Below, piece after piece: positions 44,191-54,397 of a stretch of 64,000 nt of DNA. The stretch comes from Hymenobacter sp. J193 (lineage in GTDB: Bacteria > Bacteroidota > Bacteroidia > Cytophagales > Hymenobacteraceae): assembly GCF_024700075.1 (NCBI RefSeq), contig NZ_JAJONE010000001.1:2074001-2138000 (forward strand), read 5' to 3'. Under the pieces are notes generated by a model, which saw only the letters and a list, made by a program, of their open reading frames with translations, made no database searches and had not been told where the DNA came from. A program made the translations under genes and the position numbers. Each line of letters begins with the position of its first letter. Position 1 is the stretch's first letter.

Positions 44191-45594
44191 TTAAAACTCC
44201 GCGCTCTTTGGAAAACGGGGGAAGGGAATAACGTCGCGGATGTTGGCCATGCCGGTGATGAACAGGATGAGCCGCTCGAAGCCCAGGCCGAAGCCGGCGT
44301 GCGGGGCCGAGCCGAAACGGCGGGTGTCGAGGTACCACCAGAGGTCTTCCTCAGGCACGTGCATTTCCTGCATACGCTGCTGCAGCTTCTGCAGGTCGTC
44401 TTCGCGCTGAGAGCCGCCGATGATTTCGCCAATGCCAGGGAACAGCACGTCCATGGCGCGTACGGTGCGGCCGTCCTCGTCCAGCTTCATGTAGAAGGCC
44501 TTGATATCCTTGGGGTAGTTGGTCAGGATAACGGGCTTCTTGAAGTGCTTCTCCACCAGGTACCGCTCGTGCTCCGACTGCAGATCGGTACCCCAGTCCA
44601 CCGGAAACTCGAACTTCTGCTTGGCCGATTTCAGGATTTCCACCGCCTCGGTGTAAGTGAGGCGCTGGAAGTCGTTGTCGACCACGAAGCGCAGGCGGCT
44701 GAGCAGCTCCTTGTCGTACTGGTCGTTGAGGAACTGCAGGTCGTCAGGGCAGTGCTCCAGGGCGTAGCGCACCAGGCTTTTGAGGAAATCCTCGGCCAGG
44801 TCCATGTTGTCCTGCAGGTCGAAGAAAGCCACTTCGGGCTCAATCATCCAGAACTCGGCCAGGTGGCGGGCCGTGTTGGAGTTTTCGGCCCGGAACGTGG
44901 GCCCGAAGGTGTACACCTTGCCCAAGGCCATAGCCGCCACCTCGCCTTCAAGCTGGCCCGACACGGTGAGGTTGGTGGCTTTTCCGAAGAAATCCTGGCT
45001 GTAATCCACCGTACCAGCCTCGTTCAGAGGCGGCTTGGTGTCGGAAAGCGTGGTAACGCGGAACATCTGGCCGGCACCCTCAGCATCGGAGCCGGTGATG
45101 ATGGGCGTGTGAATGTAGAAGTAGCCGTGACTGTTGAAGTACTGATGCACCGCAAACGACATGGCGTGGCGGATGCGCAACACCGCCCCAAACGTGTTGG
45201 TGCGGGGGCGCAGGTGGGCAATACCCCGCAGGAATTCCAGCGTGTGGCCTTTCTTCTGCAGCGGGTAGGCGTCCTGGTCGGCGGTGCCATACACCGTAAT
45301 TTCCTCGGCCTGTATTTCCACCGCCTGGCCCTTGCCCTGGCTGGCTACCAGCTTGCCGCGCACGGCCACAGCCGCCCCGTTGTCTACGCCGTCGGCTTTA
45401 AGCTTTTCTTCCGGGAACAACTCGGCGTTGGCTACCACCTGGATGGAATTAAAGCCGGAGCCGTCGTTCACGGCAATAAACTGCACGTACTTGTTGCCGC
45501 GGCGGGTGCGTACCCAGCCTTTCACCAGCACTTCGCGGTCCAGCTCGGTGCTGCGGAGCAGGTCCTGCACGCTGGTTCTTCGGAGGTCGGACAT
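44191..45594 (-). CDS. asnS: Asparaginyl-tRNA synthetase
   Basis: A 467-aa class IIb synthetase that charges tRNA-Asn. The N-terminal OB-fold anticodon domain ([26 protein letters not shown]) is followed by the catalytic core: motif 2 [32 protein letters not shown] and motif 3 [27 protein letters not shown]. The [16 protein letters not shown] segment and the ending [11 protein letters not shown] are typical of AsnRS rather than AspRS. The start 45594 ([13 protein letters not shown]) is chosen over 45702, whose extra residues do not resemble the family. A terminator follows at 44130. Confidence 0.95.
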   Translation of the reverse strand: MSDLRRTSVQDLLRSTELDREVLVKGWVRTRRGNKYVQFIAVNDGSGFNSIQVVANAELFPEEKLKADGVDNGAAVAVRGKLVASQGKGQAVEIQAEEITVYGTADQDAYPLQKKGHTLEFLRGIAHLRPRTNTFGAVLRIRHAMSFAVHQYFNSHGYFYIHTPIITGSDAEGAGQMFRVTTLSDTKPPLNEAGTVDYSQDFFGKATNLTVSGQLEGEVAAMALGKVYTFGPTFRAENSNTARHLAEFWMIEPEVAFFDLQDNMDLAEDFLKSLVRYALEHCPDDLQFLNDQYDKELLSRLRFVVDNDFQRLTYTEAVEILKSAKQKFEFPVDWGTDLQSEHERYLVEKHFKKPVILTNYPKDIKAFYMKLDEDGRTVRAMDVLFPGIGEIIGGSQREDDLQKLQQRMQEMHVPEEDLWWYLDTRRFGSAPHAGFGLGFERLILFITGMANIRDVIPFPRFPKSAEF

Positions 45595-45668
45595 CGGGAG
45601 GTTATGTTCTGCGAAAGAAAGAATTGGCTGCAAAGGTAGAGCTTTTGTCAAGGGTGCGAAACCAGCTT

Positions 45669-46742
45669 TCAGCCAGCCAAGCGCCCTAACAGCCGCTGCC
45701 ACCAGCTACGGCCGGCAGAGGAGGCAGGCATAGAGGAAGCTGATACTGACATGGCAAGGGCTGGCACCGGCGGATGTAGCGCGGTCAACACCTCAGCTAC
45801 CGTATCGGGTGCCAGTAGCTGCCGAAGCTGCACCTGCGGCCGATGCGCATCGTGTAATACGGCTAAGAAGTCTATATCCCAGCTGCGGCGCGGTGGCCCT
45901 ACCAGTTCGGCGGCCAGCAGCACCACTCGGCCCTGCACCCGGGGCATGTCGCGCACAAAGGCTTCACCCCAAGCTATCTGCATACTATCCAGTGGTCCGC
46001 CTTTGTATGCGGCTGCGCTCAACCACTCAAACCGAGCCACATCTATGTTCTCGTCTGGCAACTCAGCACTGACGCCCTGAGCGTAGCGCAGCAGCTGTTC
46101 ATTCGTGGGCGGATAAGACAGGCGCAGCCCCAGCGCTTCGCGTTGTTGCACTACCAACGGTTGCAGCAACGTAAGTAAGTGAAACACATTATTAACTTGA
46201 CTAACACTCACTTCTATGCCCGTTCCGTAGTGCGGAAACAGCACATACACGCTGGCCTCATCACTGACCTGCAACATGCCCGATAGATAATAGAAATGAT
46301 CGGAGAGGTCATCATGCTCTGTCAGCCAAGCAGCTAGGTGCGGCTGAGCCTGCAGTTGCTGCCGGTTGACGGCTGATCGGCAAAGCATGGCCATGAGGCC
46401 CATTACGGCAAACCGCCACACCTGCGGAGGTGGTGCCTGGCCGCCAGCCTGCAACGCTTGTAAGTGCTGGAAATAGGCCCACACAGCCGAAAAAGCTATT
46501 TCCGCATGATTATGCTTTTCTACCAGGGCCCCGCAACACACGGCCAACACCGCTCCCTGGGCCAACTGGGCCGTTGGTAATAGGTCTGCTACTGCAGCCA
46601 GTGCTTCTGCAGCTTCGGGTGCTTCCAAGTCATTGGCTGCTGCCAGAAAATCCTCCACTTCGGGCTCATGTATCAGCTTATCGGGCAGACCGGCTTTGGG
46701 CAAAACTGCCCAGATACGTAAAGCCGATAGTTCACTCCACAT
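45669..46742 (-). CDS. Hypothetical protein, 357 aa
   Basis: A cytoplasmic protein that I do not recognise. The N-terminal 170 residues are mostly helical and Ala/Leu-rich ([43 protein letters not shown]). The middle has a mixed beta part ([35 protein letters not shown]) and further segments [26 protein letters not shown] and [18 protein letters not shown]. No catalytic, metal or nucleotide motif is clear. Its stop lies 74 bp before the asnS start on the same strand, so a common transcript is possible, but this is not evidence of shared function. The C-terminus ends in a Trp/Arg-rich tail ([11 protein letters not shown]). Confidence 0.6.
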   Translation of the reverse strand: MWSELSALRIWAVLPKAGLPDKLIHEPEVEDFLAAANDLEAPEAAEALAAVADLLPTAQLAQGAVLAVCCGALVEKHNHAEIAFSAVWAYFQHLQALQAGGQAPPPQVWRFAVMGLMAMLCRSAVNRQQLQAQPHLAAWLTEHDDLSDHFYYLSGMLQVSDEASVYVLFPHYGTGIEVSVSQVNNVFHLLTLLQPLVVQQREALGLRLSYPPTNEQLLRYAQGVSAELPDENIDVARFEWLSAAAYKGGPLDSMQIAWGEAFVRDMPRVQGRVVLLAAELVGPPRRSWDIDFLAVLHDAHRPQVQLRQLLAPDTVAEVLTALHPPVPALAMSVSASSMPASSAGRSWWQRLLGRLAG

Positions 46743-46900
46743 ATCTTTCTAGCCTTTACAATTCGTTTGAAACAGAAACCTTTTGAGCATATGGCTATGA
46801 CAAGTCACCCCGGGCGTTACCAGCAATGCGCTTTGGCGGAAAGATAAAGCTGACAGCAGATACCCCAACATTTTGCTGTTAACTCAAGTACAGAAAGGGC

Positions 46901-46908
46901 TACATTTG
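46901..46908 (+). promoter_or_regulatory. Candidate -7 box for rpoN
   Basis: TACATTTG fits TAnnTTTG; TTTTG lies about 26 bp upstream as a possible -33. It is 49 bp before the rpoN ATG. Confidence 0.45.
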
Positions 46909-46956
46909 GCTTAATTCCCTCGTTTATTTCCGGCGGGGCGCACGCGTTTTCTGAGT

Positions 46957-48537
46957 ATGCAACGACTCGACATGAAGCAGCTTCTCCAGCAGAAGCTCTC
47001 CCCCCAACAGATTCAATTTATTAAGCTGCTGCAGATTCCGACGGCGGAGCTGGAGGCGCGCATCAAGGAAGAGCTGGAAGTAAACCCAGCCCTGGAAGAA
47101 GGCGACGACCAGGACGAGGAGTTTGAGGAGCAGGAGCGCGACGATGACTCGGACGACGAGGACAACGACCCCGACGCCGAGTTCGACAGCGACAACAGCA
47201 CGCTGGATGAGGATTTCAACGAGCCCGCCGACGAGCAGCCCGAAGTGGAGCTGCCCATACCGGAAACCTCCGAGCCCGATGAGCGCCAGAGCGACAACGA
47301 CGACCTAGACCTGAGCGACTACCTCAACGACGACGAAATAGCGGGCTACAAAATGCAGGGCGACGGCCCCGGCGAGGACGAAGATGACCGGGAAATGCCC
47401 TTGGCCGACACGAGCGGCTCCCTTATCGACTCCCTGCTCGATCAGCTGGGCTTTGCCAGTCTTGATGAAAAACAGGAAGCCATTGGCCGCCAGCTAATCG
47501 GCTCCATTGATGGCGACGGGTACATCCGCCGCGACCTGTCGGCCATTGCCAACGACCTGGCTTTCTCGCAGAATCTGGAAGCCTCGGTGCCCGAAATTGA
47601 AGCCGTGCTGCGCGTGATTCAGCGCTTCGACCCGGCCGGCATTGGGGCCCGCGACCTGCAGGAGTGCCTGCAGCTGCAGCTGGAGCGCCGCCACCAGGAC
47701 GACCCCGATGTGGAGCACGCCGAGCGCATCATCACCGACACGTTTGAGGAGTTCACCAAAAAGCACTACTCCCGCATTCAGCAGAAGCTGGATCTGGAAG
47801 ACGACGAGCTGAAGGATGCTATAGCCCTGATTTTGAAGCTCAACCCCAAGCCCGGCGGTACCGGCCCGGTGGGCCTGGGCAAGGTGCAGTACATCATTCC
47901 CGACTTCATTCTGACCAACGACAACGGCCAGTTGAACCTGACCCTGAACGCCCGCAACGCGCCCGAGTTGCGCGTATCCCCGGCGTACACGGAAATGTTC
48001 CAGGCCTACGATAAGGCCTCGAAAAAGGACGCCAAGATGAAGGAAGCCGTGACCTTCGTGAAGCAGAAGCTGGACTCGGCCAAGTGGTTTATCGATGCTA
48101 TCCGGCAGCGCCAGAACACACTCCTGCGCACCATGGACTCGATAGTGCGCTATCAACATGACTTCTTTGTGGAAGGCGACGAAAGCAAGCTGCGCCCCAT
48201 GATCCTGAAGGATATTGCCCAGGAAATCGGGATGGATATTTCGACGGTGAGCCGGGTGGCCAACTCCAAAGCCGTGCAGACGGAGTTTGGCATCTACCCG
48301 CTCAAGTACTTCTTCTCCGAGGGCATTGCCACCGACTCGGGCGAGGATGCTTCGAGCCGGGAAGTCAAGCACATTCTCAAGGAAATTATTGAGGGCGAAA
48401 GCAAGTCCCGCCCGCTCTCCGACGACAAGCTGGAAAAAATGCTGAACGCCCGCGGCTACAACATTGCCCGCCGCACCGTAGCCAAATACCGGGAGCAGCT
48501 CAACATCCCGGTGGCGCGCCTGCGGAAGGAGCTGTAG
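46957..48537 (+). CDS. rpoN: RNA polymerase sigma-54 factor
   Basis: A 526-aa sigma-54. Region I is Gln/Leu-rich (MKQLLQQKLSPQQIQFIKLLQIP). Region II is a very acidic stretch (residues about 46-113), more extended than in enteric proteins. The core-binding region (DEKQEAIGRQLIGSIDGDGYIRRDL, RFDPAGIGARDLQECLQLQLERR) follows, then the C-terminal DNA-binding part with the helix-turn-helix (DISTVSRVANSKAVQT) and the RpoN box (ARRTVAKYREQLNIP). All functional regions are present. No enhancer-binding activator gene is in the window. The next gene starts 4 bp after the stop and may be translationally coupled. Confidence 0.95.
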   Translation: MQRLDMKQLLQQKLSPQQIQFIKLLQIPTAELEARIKEELEVNPALEEGDDQDEEFEEQERDDDSDDEDNDPDAEFDSDNSTLDEDFNEPADEQPEVELPIPETSEPDERQSDNDDLDLSDYLNDDEIAGYKMQGDGPGEDEDDREMPLADTSGSLIDSLLDQLGFASLDEKQEAIGRQLIGSIDGDGYIRRDLSAIANDLAFSQNLEASVPEIEAVLRVIQRFDPAGIGARDLQECLQLQLERRHQDDPDVEHAERIITDTFEEFTKKHYSRIQQKLDLEDDELKDAIALILKLNPKPGGTGPVGLGKVQYIIPDFILTNDNGQLNLTLNARNAPELRVSPAYTEMFQAYDKASKKDAKMKEAVTFVKQKLDSAKWFIDAIRQRQNTLLRTMDSIVRYQHDFFVEGDESKLRPMILKDIAQEIGMDISTVSRVANSKAVQTEFGIYPLKYFFSEGIATDSGEDASSREVKHILKEIIEGESKSRPLSDDKLEKMLNARGYNIARRTVAKYREQLNIPVARLRKEL

Positions 48538-48541
48538 GATA

Positions 48542-49216
48542 ATGAACAGTGAGGAAATACCTTCAGGCGAAACGCAGGCTGGCAGCCGCCAATCGGAAGC
48601 GTCGGCCAAGTCTGCCATTCCTCATTTTCTGTCCGTCGTTTTTCACCCGCTGCTGGTCCCTACTTATCTGGTCCTGTGGTTGGCGTACGGACTGCCGGTA
48701 GCGCCATTGGCGCGCCCTGCATTTGTAGCTGCGTTGGTAGCCGGTCTTACGTTTGGAGTTCCGGCGCTGGGCACTGCGGTGCTGTATGCGTTCGGGCGCG
48801 TCAGCTCGCTGCAACTGGGGGAGCGGCGGCAGCGCTATGGTCCCCTGCTGCTGGCTTCTCTCAGCTTTGGCGGCGCGGCTTACTTGGTGCCGCAGCTGGC
48901 TGGCGCGCACTCGTTGCTGGCGCTGTTGCTCGCAGGTATGGCCCTGGCCGTGACGCTCACGTTCATCATTACCTTCTGGTGGAAAATAAGCGCGCACGGC
49001 GTGGGCATGGGGGGCGCCCTGGCCATGCTGCTGGTTCTTTGGGGGCAGCAGCCTGCTCTCCCGACCACTTACCTAAGCTTGTCCGCCGGCCTAGTGCTGG
49101 CTGCGGCCGTGGCCTGGGCGCGGCTGATTTTGCGGGCCCATACCAAAGCGCAGGTTGCGGCGGGCCTGCTGCTGGGGCTCGGCACTGGGCTGGGCGTGAT
49201 ACTGCTGGGCCGGTAG
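48542..49216 (+). CDS. PAP2-like membrane protein with degenerate active site
   Basis: A 224-aa integral membrane protein with about six helices (SVVFHPLLVPTYLVLWLAYGL, FVAALVAGLTFGVPALGTAVLYAF, YGPLLLASLSFGGAAYLV, LLALLLAGMALAVTLTFIITFWW, LSLSAGLVLAAAVAWARLIL, VAAGLLLGLGTGLGVILLG). The KISAHGVGMGGALAM and ARLILRAHTKAQVAAGLLLG segments match the order of PAP2 phosphatase motifs (SGH and SRxxxxxHxxxDVxxG). The Asp partner of the last His reads Gln and the Arg-rich first motif is not evident. It is therefore probably a PAP2-fold protein with altered or no phosphatase activity. It is coupled to rpoN. Confidence 0.6.
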   Translation: MNSEEIPSGETQAGSRQSEASAKSAIPHFLSVVFHPLLVPTYLVLWLAYGLPVAPLARPAFVAALVAGLTFGVPALGTAVLYAFGRVSSLQLGERRQRYGPLLLASLSFGGAAYLVPQLAGAHSLLALLLAGMALAVTLTFIITFWWKISAHGVGMGGALAMLLVLWGQQPALPTTYLSLSAGLVLAAAVAWARLILRAHTKAQVAAGLLLGLGTGLGVILLGR

Positions 49217-49320
49217 TTTCCGCTGATAACCGAACCGACAACCCAGGTCAACTCCTCGCTTTACAGGCTGACCCACAGGGAATAGGGTAAGAGCAGAAGC
49301 TGATACCAGCTACAAAAGTC

Positions 49321-49328
49321 TATCTTTG
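49321..49328 (+). promoter_or_regulatory. Candidate -7 box
   Basis: TATCTTTG is an exact match to TAnnTTTG, 41 bp before the ATG at 49370. Confidence 0.5.
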
Positions 49329-49369
49329 TAGACTACGGCTATTTCCTTGTACGTTTCCACGCCTTTGTT

Positions 49370-49768
49370 ATGTCTACGCTCCGTTCCCTTCGCTTTTCGG
49401 GCCTGCTGATGGGCAGCTTACTGCTTGTGGGCAGCGCCCAGGCCGCAGTACCAAGTGTAGCCGCGGGCCAGGGAGGCCCGGGGGCGCATGAAATGCCCCG
49501 CCAACGTGCCCGGCAGCTCACGGACTACCTGACCGATGCGTTGGATCTGAGTGCCGAGCAGAGCCGGCAGCTGGAACGCTGCACCTACGCTCACCTGCGC
49601 CGCAAACAACAGGCGTCTCACCGCCTGCCCGGTGCCGCCCGCCGGGCCGAGCGTCGCTACCTTGCCTCCCTGGGACGCGTGCTGCGCCCAAGTCAGCTGG
49701 CTACCTATTTCTGGCTCGATGATCAGCAGCCCATGGCCGTAGTGCGGCTGAGCGCCCCGCGCTTCTGA
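49370..49768 (+). CDS. Small secreted protein, helical and basic
   Basis: A 132-aa protein with a signal peptide (LLMGSLLLVGSAQAAVPS), so it is periplasmic or secreted. The mature part is helical and Arg/Gln-rich: LTDYLTDALDLSAEQSRQLERCTYAHLRRKQQ, then RRAERRYLASLGRVLRPSQLATYFWL. The LDLSAEQ...VLxPxQLAxY pattern resembles Spy/CpxP-like or related Bacteroidota proteins in which LTxEQ and LTPEQ frames the helices, but the match is weak. It has a clear promoter box and is monocistronic, convergent with kmo. Confidence 0.6.
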   Translation: MSTLRSLRFSGLLMGSLLLVGSAQAAVPSVAAGQGGPGAHEMPRQRARQLTDYLTDALDLSAEQSRQLERCTYAHLRRKQQASHRLPGAARRAERRYLASLGRVLRPSQLATYFWLDDQQPMAVVRLSAPRF

Positions 49769-49834
49769 TTCTCTTTCTACTTTCGAGCATAGGCCCGGTC
49801 TGCTGCGCGCAGGCTGGGCCATCGTTTTTGCGAG

Positions 49835-51208
49835 CTACAGCGCCGCCATTTCCTGGGCTACCAGCGCCTGCACCTCGGGTTGGTCGTAGTCGGCTTCGGA
49901 GTGGATGTGGGGCATCAGGCGCGCCATAATCTGGTCCTGGCGCTGCCCGTCGGCCCAAGCCTCGGCGTAGGGCGTGTGCGAGAACGTGACCTGCGGATAA
50001 AGCGGCACCCATTGGTCGGGATACTGAGCGGAGATTTTGCTTTCGATTTTCTTCTGAAGCAAAAAACGCGGATCCGCCACCCGGTCGCGCATTTCCTCAA
50101 AGTTGTACACCGCCATTTCGGCCATGGCATCGGTGTTGGGCTTGCGCTGGCGCGCAAAGGTGTCGAACACAGCCAGCCAGTCGTGGTCCTGCTCGCCCAG
50201 CAGTTGGTTTAGGATAGTGCAGTCTTCGAAGCCGGCATTCATACCCTGCCCGTAGAAGGGTACAATGGCGTGGGCCGCGTCGCCGAGCAGCAAGACAGAG
50301 TCCTGGTACGACCACGGAAAGCACCGTACCGTGACGAGGGAGCCGGTGGGGTTCTGGAAGAAGTCCTCGGTAAGCTCCGGCATAAGCGGGGCCGCATCGG
50401 GAAATACTTCCTGAAAAAACGCCGCTACCTGCGCGGGCGTTTGCAGGGCGGCAAAGGAATGCGGGCCTTCGTAAGGAAAAAACAGCGTGCAGGTGAACGT
50501 GCCGTCGAGGTTGGGCAGCGCAATCATCATGTACTGGCCGCGCGGCCAGATGTGCAGCGCGTGCTTTTCCAGCTGCCAGCTGCCATCGGGCCCGGCCGCA
50601 ATATTCAGCTCCTTATAGCCATACTCCAGGTAGCTTTGGGAGTAGTCGAACCGGTCGGTTTTCTGCAGGGCACCGCGCACCGCCGAGTAGGCGCCATCCG
50701 CCCCAAACAGGCGGCTATACGCTTGCTTATACACCGAGTCGGTGGGTACGTCGCGCAGCTCCAAGACGTGGTTGCGCACGTCCACATTCAGGCACTGCTG
50801 CTCGAAGCGCACCTGCACGCCGGGCTGTTGCTCTACCAGATCCAGCAAAGTGCGGTTGAGGCCCGCCCGCGACACGGAGTAGATAGCCTGATCTTTGGTG
50901 CCGTAGGGCTGCGAAGTAAGCTGGCCCTGCTGGTCGTGCATCACGCGGCCATACATGGGGATGCCCACCTGCCGGATTTCTTCGGCAATGCCTACGCCTT
51001 CCAGCGCCCGCCACCCTCTATCCGACAGCGCCAGGTTGATGGACCGGCCTTCGATGGGGCCCGCCCGGCGCGGGTCGGGGCGGCGCTCCAGCACCTGCAC
51101 GGGAAAGCCGCGCCGGGCCAGGTACAAAGCCAGCAGTGAGCCTACGAGGCCACCGCCTAAAATGGTGAGTGAAGTTTCGGGAGTGGCAACGGTGGCTGGG
51201 GTGGGCAT
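49835..51208 (-). CDS. kmo: Kynurenine 3-monooxygenase
   Basis: A 457-aa FAD monooxygenase that hydroxylates L-kynurenine to 3-hydroxykynurenine with NADPH and O2. The FAD fold (LTILGGGLVGSLLALYLARRG), EGRSINLALSDRGWRAL (a KMO hallmark), the GADGAYSAVR segment and LLGDAAHAIVPFYGQGMNAGFEDC are intact. Length and C-terminal region (KIESKISAQYPDQWVPLYPQVTFSHTPYAEA) match bacterial KMO. It stands apart from kynU and haaO by a TonB receptor and other genes, but belongs to the same pathway. It is divergent from the TonB receptor gene (394-bp gap). Confidence 0.93.
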   Translation of the reverse strand: MPTPATVATPETSLTILGGGLVGSLLALYLARRGFPVQVLERRPDPRRAGPIEGRSINLALSDRGWRALEGVGIAEEIRQVGIPMYGRVMHDQQGQLTSQPYGTKDQAIYSVSRAGLNRTLLDLVEQQPGVQVRFEQQCLNVDVRNHVLELRDVPTDSVYKQAYSRLFGADGAYSAVRGALQKTDRFDYSQSYLEYGYKELNIAAGPDGSWQLEKHALHIWPRGQYMMIALPNLDGTFTCTLFFPYEGPHSFAALQTPAQVAAFFQEVFPDAAPLMPELTEDFFQNPTGSLVTVRCFPWSYQDSVLLLGDAAHAIVPFYGQGMNAGFEDCTILNQLLGEQDHDWLAVFDTFARQRKPNTDAMAEMAVYNFEEMRDRVADPRFLLQKKIESKISAQYPDQWVPLYPQVTFSHTPYAEAWADGQRQDQIMARLMPHIHSEADYDQPEVQALVAQEMAAL

Positions 51209-51602
51209 AGAACGGGGTAAAAATCAGGCGTGCAATCTAAGACGAATGAGAGCAAGTTCCGTTGCCGCTAACCTGGTTCGGAACCAAAGAACCCGCCACA
51301 TCCAGGAGCACGAGCCGCGTTCAGCCGATAGCACTATTTTAATTCTGCTTTTACAAGCACCCCACCAGCCTCACGGCCCCACATTACCTGTCTGACCTTT
51401 TTACTGGCTACATAGCCTGCGGTGTTCCAATAGCAAAGACTACACGACCGAAGTCACTACAACCGGCAGAGAATACCGTTCACCGAGCAAACGGCGAAAT
51501 ATAACAAAAACCACAAGCGCGGCTTAGCCGACCTGCGGCCGTTAGGGTAGATTCCCGTATCTTTGGGGCCCAATTCTGCACACACCCTTTCAACATATCT
51601 GT
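51209..51602. other. Divergent intergenic region kmo / TonB receptor
   Basis: This 394-bp stretch has no gene. It must hold the promoters of both divergent genes; I could identify only the box at 51558-51565. No repeat was seen. Confidence 0.5.
51558..51565 (+). promoter_or_regulatory. Candidate -7 box for the TonB receptor
   Basis: TATCTTTG exactly matches TAnnTTTG, 37 bp before the ATG at 51603. Confidence 0.5.
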
Positions 51603-54308
51603 ATGAGGAAAATTTATTCATTCTGGCTGCTGCTGCTCTTTTGCAGTGTGGCGCAGTCGGCCCTGGCCCAGCAGGAAGCGGCTATTACCGGTTTAGTACA
51701 AACCGAAGTGGGCGAGCCGCTCCCCGGGGCTACGGTTTTCCTGAAGGGCACCTTCGTAGGCACCAGCACCGACCGGGACGGCAAGTTTGAGTTGCGGGCC
51801 GATTTCGGCGACGGGCCAGTGGTGCTGTCGGTGTCGTTTATCGGCTACGAAACCCAGGAAGTGTCCCTGACCAGCCCCGATGCCAGCCTGAAGCTGGCGC
51901 TGAAGCCCACCGTGGCCTTCACCAACGAAGTGGTAGTAGCGGCCTCCCGCGTGGAGGAAGGCATTCTGCAGGCGCCGGTAACCATTGAGAAGCTCAACCG
52001 CCAGCAAATTGAGCGAATCCCCACGGCTGATTTGCAGGCAGGCCTCAATCACTACAAAGGCATTGACGTGAACAGCAGCAGCCTGCTGATGAACAGCATC
52101 AGCACCCGGGGCTTCAACTCGGCCAAGTCGGAGCGCCTGATTCAGCTTACCGACTACTTCGATACGCAAAGCCCCAGCCTGAACGTCAACTCCGGCAACT
52201 TGCTTGGGGTGCCCGAGCTGGACCTGGAAAGCATCGAAATCATCCACGGACCGGCTTCCGCCCTGTACGGTGCCAACGCCTTCAATGGCGTGCTGCTGAT
52301 GAACTCGAAAGACCCCTTTTCGACGGAAGGCCTGAGCGTGCGGCTGCGCGGCGGCCAGCGCAGCTACCTCGACGGACAACTGCGCTACGCCAAAAAGCTG
52401 GGCGAGAAATTTGCCTTCAAAGTGGTAGGCTCCTACCTGACGGCCGACGACTGGCTGGCCAGCAACTATGCGCCTACCAGCGCTACCCTGGTGCCCACCA
52501 ATGCCGGGCACGACGCTTCTTCCCCCTTAGGCTACGATGCCGTGAACCGGTACGGAGACGTGGGCAACACCTTCTCTCAGTCTCAGAACCGGATTAATCC
52601 CACGGACCCCACCAAGAGCTATATCGTATCCGAAGAATTGTATGGCCGCACCGTGTTCATGCCGGGTTTCGATGAGAAAATCCTGGTCGGCAGTGACGAC
52701 AAGGCTAAATCGTTGAAGGTGCAGCCCACTATTTCGTATCTGCTCACGAACAACATCAAAATGACGGTTGGGGCCAGCGTAGCCCGCGGCAATGCCAGCT
52801 ACCAGAGCAGCAGCCGCTACCGGCTGAAGAACTTTGGCACCAATCAGTACCACGGCGAAATCAGGGGCACGAACTGGTTTCTGCGCGGGCAGTCGGTGCA
52901 GGACTACGGTGCCGATACCTACGACCTGAACTTCCTGGGCTCCTTTCTTCAGACGGCTCCGGTAGCGGAAGGCAGCACAACGCGCAACGCAGACGTGTAT
53001 TTCGGTACCTACAATGGTGCCTACAAGCAGGCCCGGGCGGGCGGCGCCAGCCCCGAGCAGGCTCAGGCTATAGCCAAAGCCCAGGCTGATGCAACGCAGC
53101 TTGACCCCAATAGCCCACGCTTTCAGGAGCTGCGCGACCAGATCATCAAGGATGCAACGCCCGGCAAGGGCGCACTGCTCAGCCCCAGCTCCCTGCTGAA
53201 CGAAGGCAACGCTCAGTATAACTTCAAGTTCGGTGATATGACCGACCTGATTGTGGGTGGTGCTTACCGGAAATTCCGCCTGGGCTCCAATGGCAACCTG
53301 TTCTCGGACGACACGGAGCGGATTCAGAACCACGAGCTGGGCGGCTACACGCAGCTGACGCACAAGCTGCTGGAAGAACGCCTGAAGCTGGCCGTGGCCG
53401 TGCGCGTCGATGGGTTCAAAAACTTCGACCCGGCCGTGTCGCCGCGGGCCTCGGTGGTGTACTCGGCCGGGGAAAGCAAGCAGCACAACTTCCGCGCTTC
53501 CTACGGCCGCGCCTTCCGCTCACCCACTCAGCTCGACCAGTATATTCGCCTCGACGTAGGGCCGGTACTGATTCTGGGCAACGTGGATAACGGCTTCCAG
53601 GGCTACAGCACCACGGACCTGTCGGCCGTGAACATCGATCCGCTGAAGCTGGAGCGCCTGAACTCGATAGAAGTCGGCTACAAAGGCATCCTGGTTGAGA
53701 AGCTGTACCTCGACGTAAACTACTACCGCAACCAGTACAATGACTTCATCGGGGCCCGCCGCTTTATCAGCAACCGCGACGGTAGCCAGCCTACTCCGCA
53801 GCAGCTCCAGGCCGGTGCGCCTACCCAATTCCAGGGCGCCACGGCCAATACCCGCGTAATTCAGGCCTGGACCAACGCCAGCCAGGAAGTAAACACCCAG
53901 GGCGCCGCGCTGGGCCTCACGTACTACTTCGCCAAGGCCTTCAACCTGACCGGCAACTACTCGCTCAACCTGCTGGACGATGAAGAGCTGCCCGCAGACT
54001 TCCAGACGTTCTTCAACACGCCCAAGCACAAGTTCAACATCGGAGTAAACGGCGTGGCAGTAAACAACTTCAACTACTCGGTGAACTACCGCTGGGCTCA
54101 GGGCCACCTCTATGAAATGCCCTTCGCCGTGGGTCAGCTCGACGACTACAGCAGCCTTGATGCCTACGTGGGCTACAACCTGCCGAAAATCAACACCACG
54201 CTGCAGGTGGGCGGCTCGAACCTGCTGGACCAGAACAACACGCAGGTGTACGGCGGCCCCAACATCGGCCGGCTGGCATATGTGGGTCTGCTCTTCAACC
54301 TGAAGTAG
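51603..54308 (+). CDS. TonB-dependent outer-membrane receptor
   Basis: A 901-aa TonB-dependent receptor. The signal peptide (FWLLLLFCSVAQSALAQ) is followed by a carboxypeptidase-regulatory-like domain (AAITGLVQTEVGEPLPGATVFLKG), a plug (VVVAASRVEEGILQAPVTIEKLNRQQIERIPTADL ... IEIIHGPASALYGANAFNGVLLM) and a long barrel that ends in a Leu-Lys strand (LAYVGLLFNLK). Its ligand is not evident and no SusD partner lies next to it. It is divergent from kmo and close to the kynurenine genes, but a role in uptake of tryptophan-derived compounds is only a guess. A strong terminator follows. Confidence 0.9.
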   Translation: MRKIYSFWLLLLFCSVAQSALAQQEAAITGLVQTEVGEPLPGATVFLKGTFVGTSTDRDGKFELRADFGDGPVVLSVSFIGYETQEVSLTSPDASLKLALKPTVAFTNEVVVAASRVEEGILQAPVTIEKLNRQQIERIPTADLQAGLNHYKGIDVNSSSLLMNSISTRGFNSAKSERLIQLTDYFDTQSPSLNVNSGNLLGVPELDLESIEIIHGPASALYGANAFNGVLLMNSKDPFSTEGLSVRLRGGQRSYLDGQLRYAKKLGEKFAFKVVGSYLTADDWLASNYAPTSATLVPTNAGHDASSPLGYDAVNRYGDVGNTFSQSQNRINPTDPTKSYIVSEELYGRTVFMPGFDEKILVGSDDKAKSLKVQPTISYLLTNNIKMTVGASVARGNASYQSSSRYRLKNFGTNQYHGEIRGTNWFLRGQSVQDYGADTYDLNFLGSFLQTAPVAEGSTTRNADVYFGTYNGAYKQARAGGASPEQAQAIAKAQADATQLDPNSPRFQELRDQIIKDATPGKGALLSPSSLLNEGNAQYNFKFGDMTDLIVGGAYRKFRLGSNGNLFSDDTERIQNHELGGYTQLTHKLLEERLKLAVAVRVDGFKNFDPAVSPRASVVYSAGESKQHNFRASYGRAFRSPTQLDQYIRLDVGPVLILGNVDNGFQGYSTTDLSAVNIDPLKLERLNSIEVGYKGILVEKLYLDVNYYRNQYNDFIGARRFISNRDGSQPTPQQLQAGAPTQFQGATANTRVIQAWTNASQEVNTQGAALGLTYYFAKAFNLTGNYSLNLLDDEELPADFQTFFNTPKHKFNIGVNGVAVNNFNYSVNYRWAQGHLYEMPFAVGQLDDYSSLDAYVGYNLPKINTTLQVGGSNLLDQNNTQVYGGPNIGRLAYVGLLFNLK

Positions 54309-54332
54309 ATTTCAGTTAAAGAAAGTACCTAT

Positions 54333-54367
54333 AAAAAGGCCTTCCCTGTTCGGGGAAGGCCTTTTTT
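54333..54367. terminator. Bidirectional terminator
   Basis: AAAAAGGCCTTCCC pairs with GGGAAGGCCTTTTT around a short loop, between the TonB receptor and alkB. Confidence 0.9.
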
Positions 54368-54397
54368 CTTTCCTACCCACCGTATAGCTCTGCCTGC

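Noticed and set aside
44299..45639. A 446-codon plus-strand open frame opposite asnS
   Set aside because: Antisense shadow; AsnS is conserved along its whole length and explains the coding signal.
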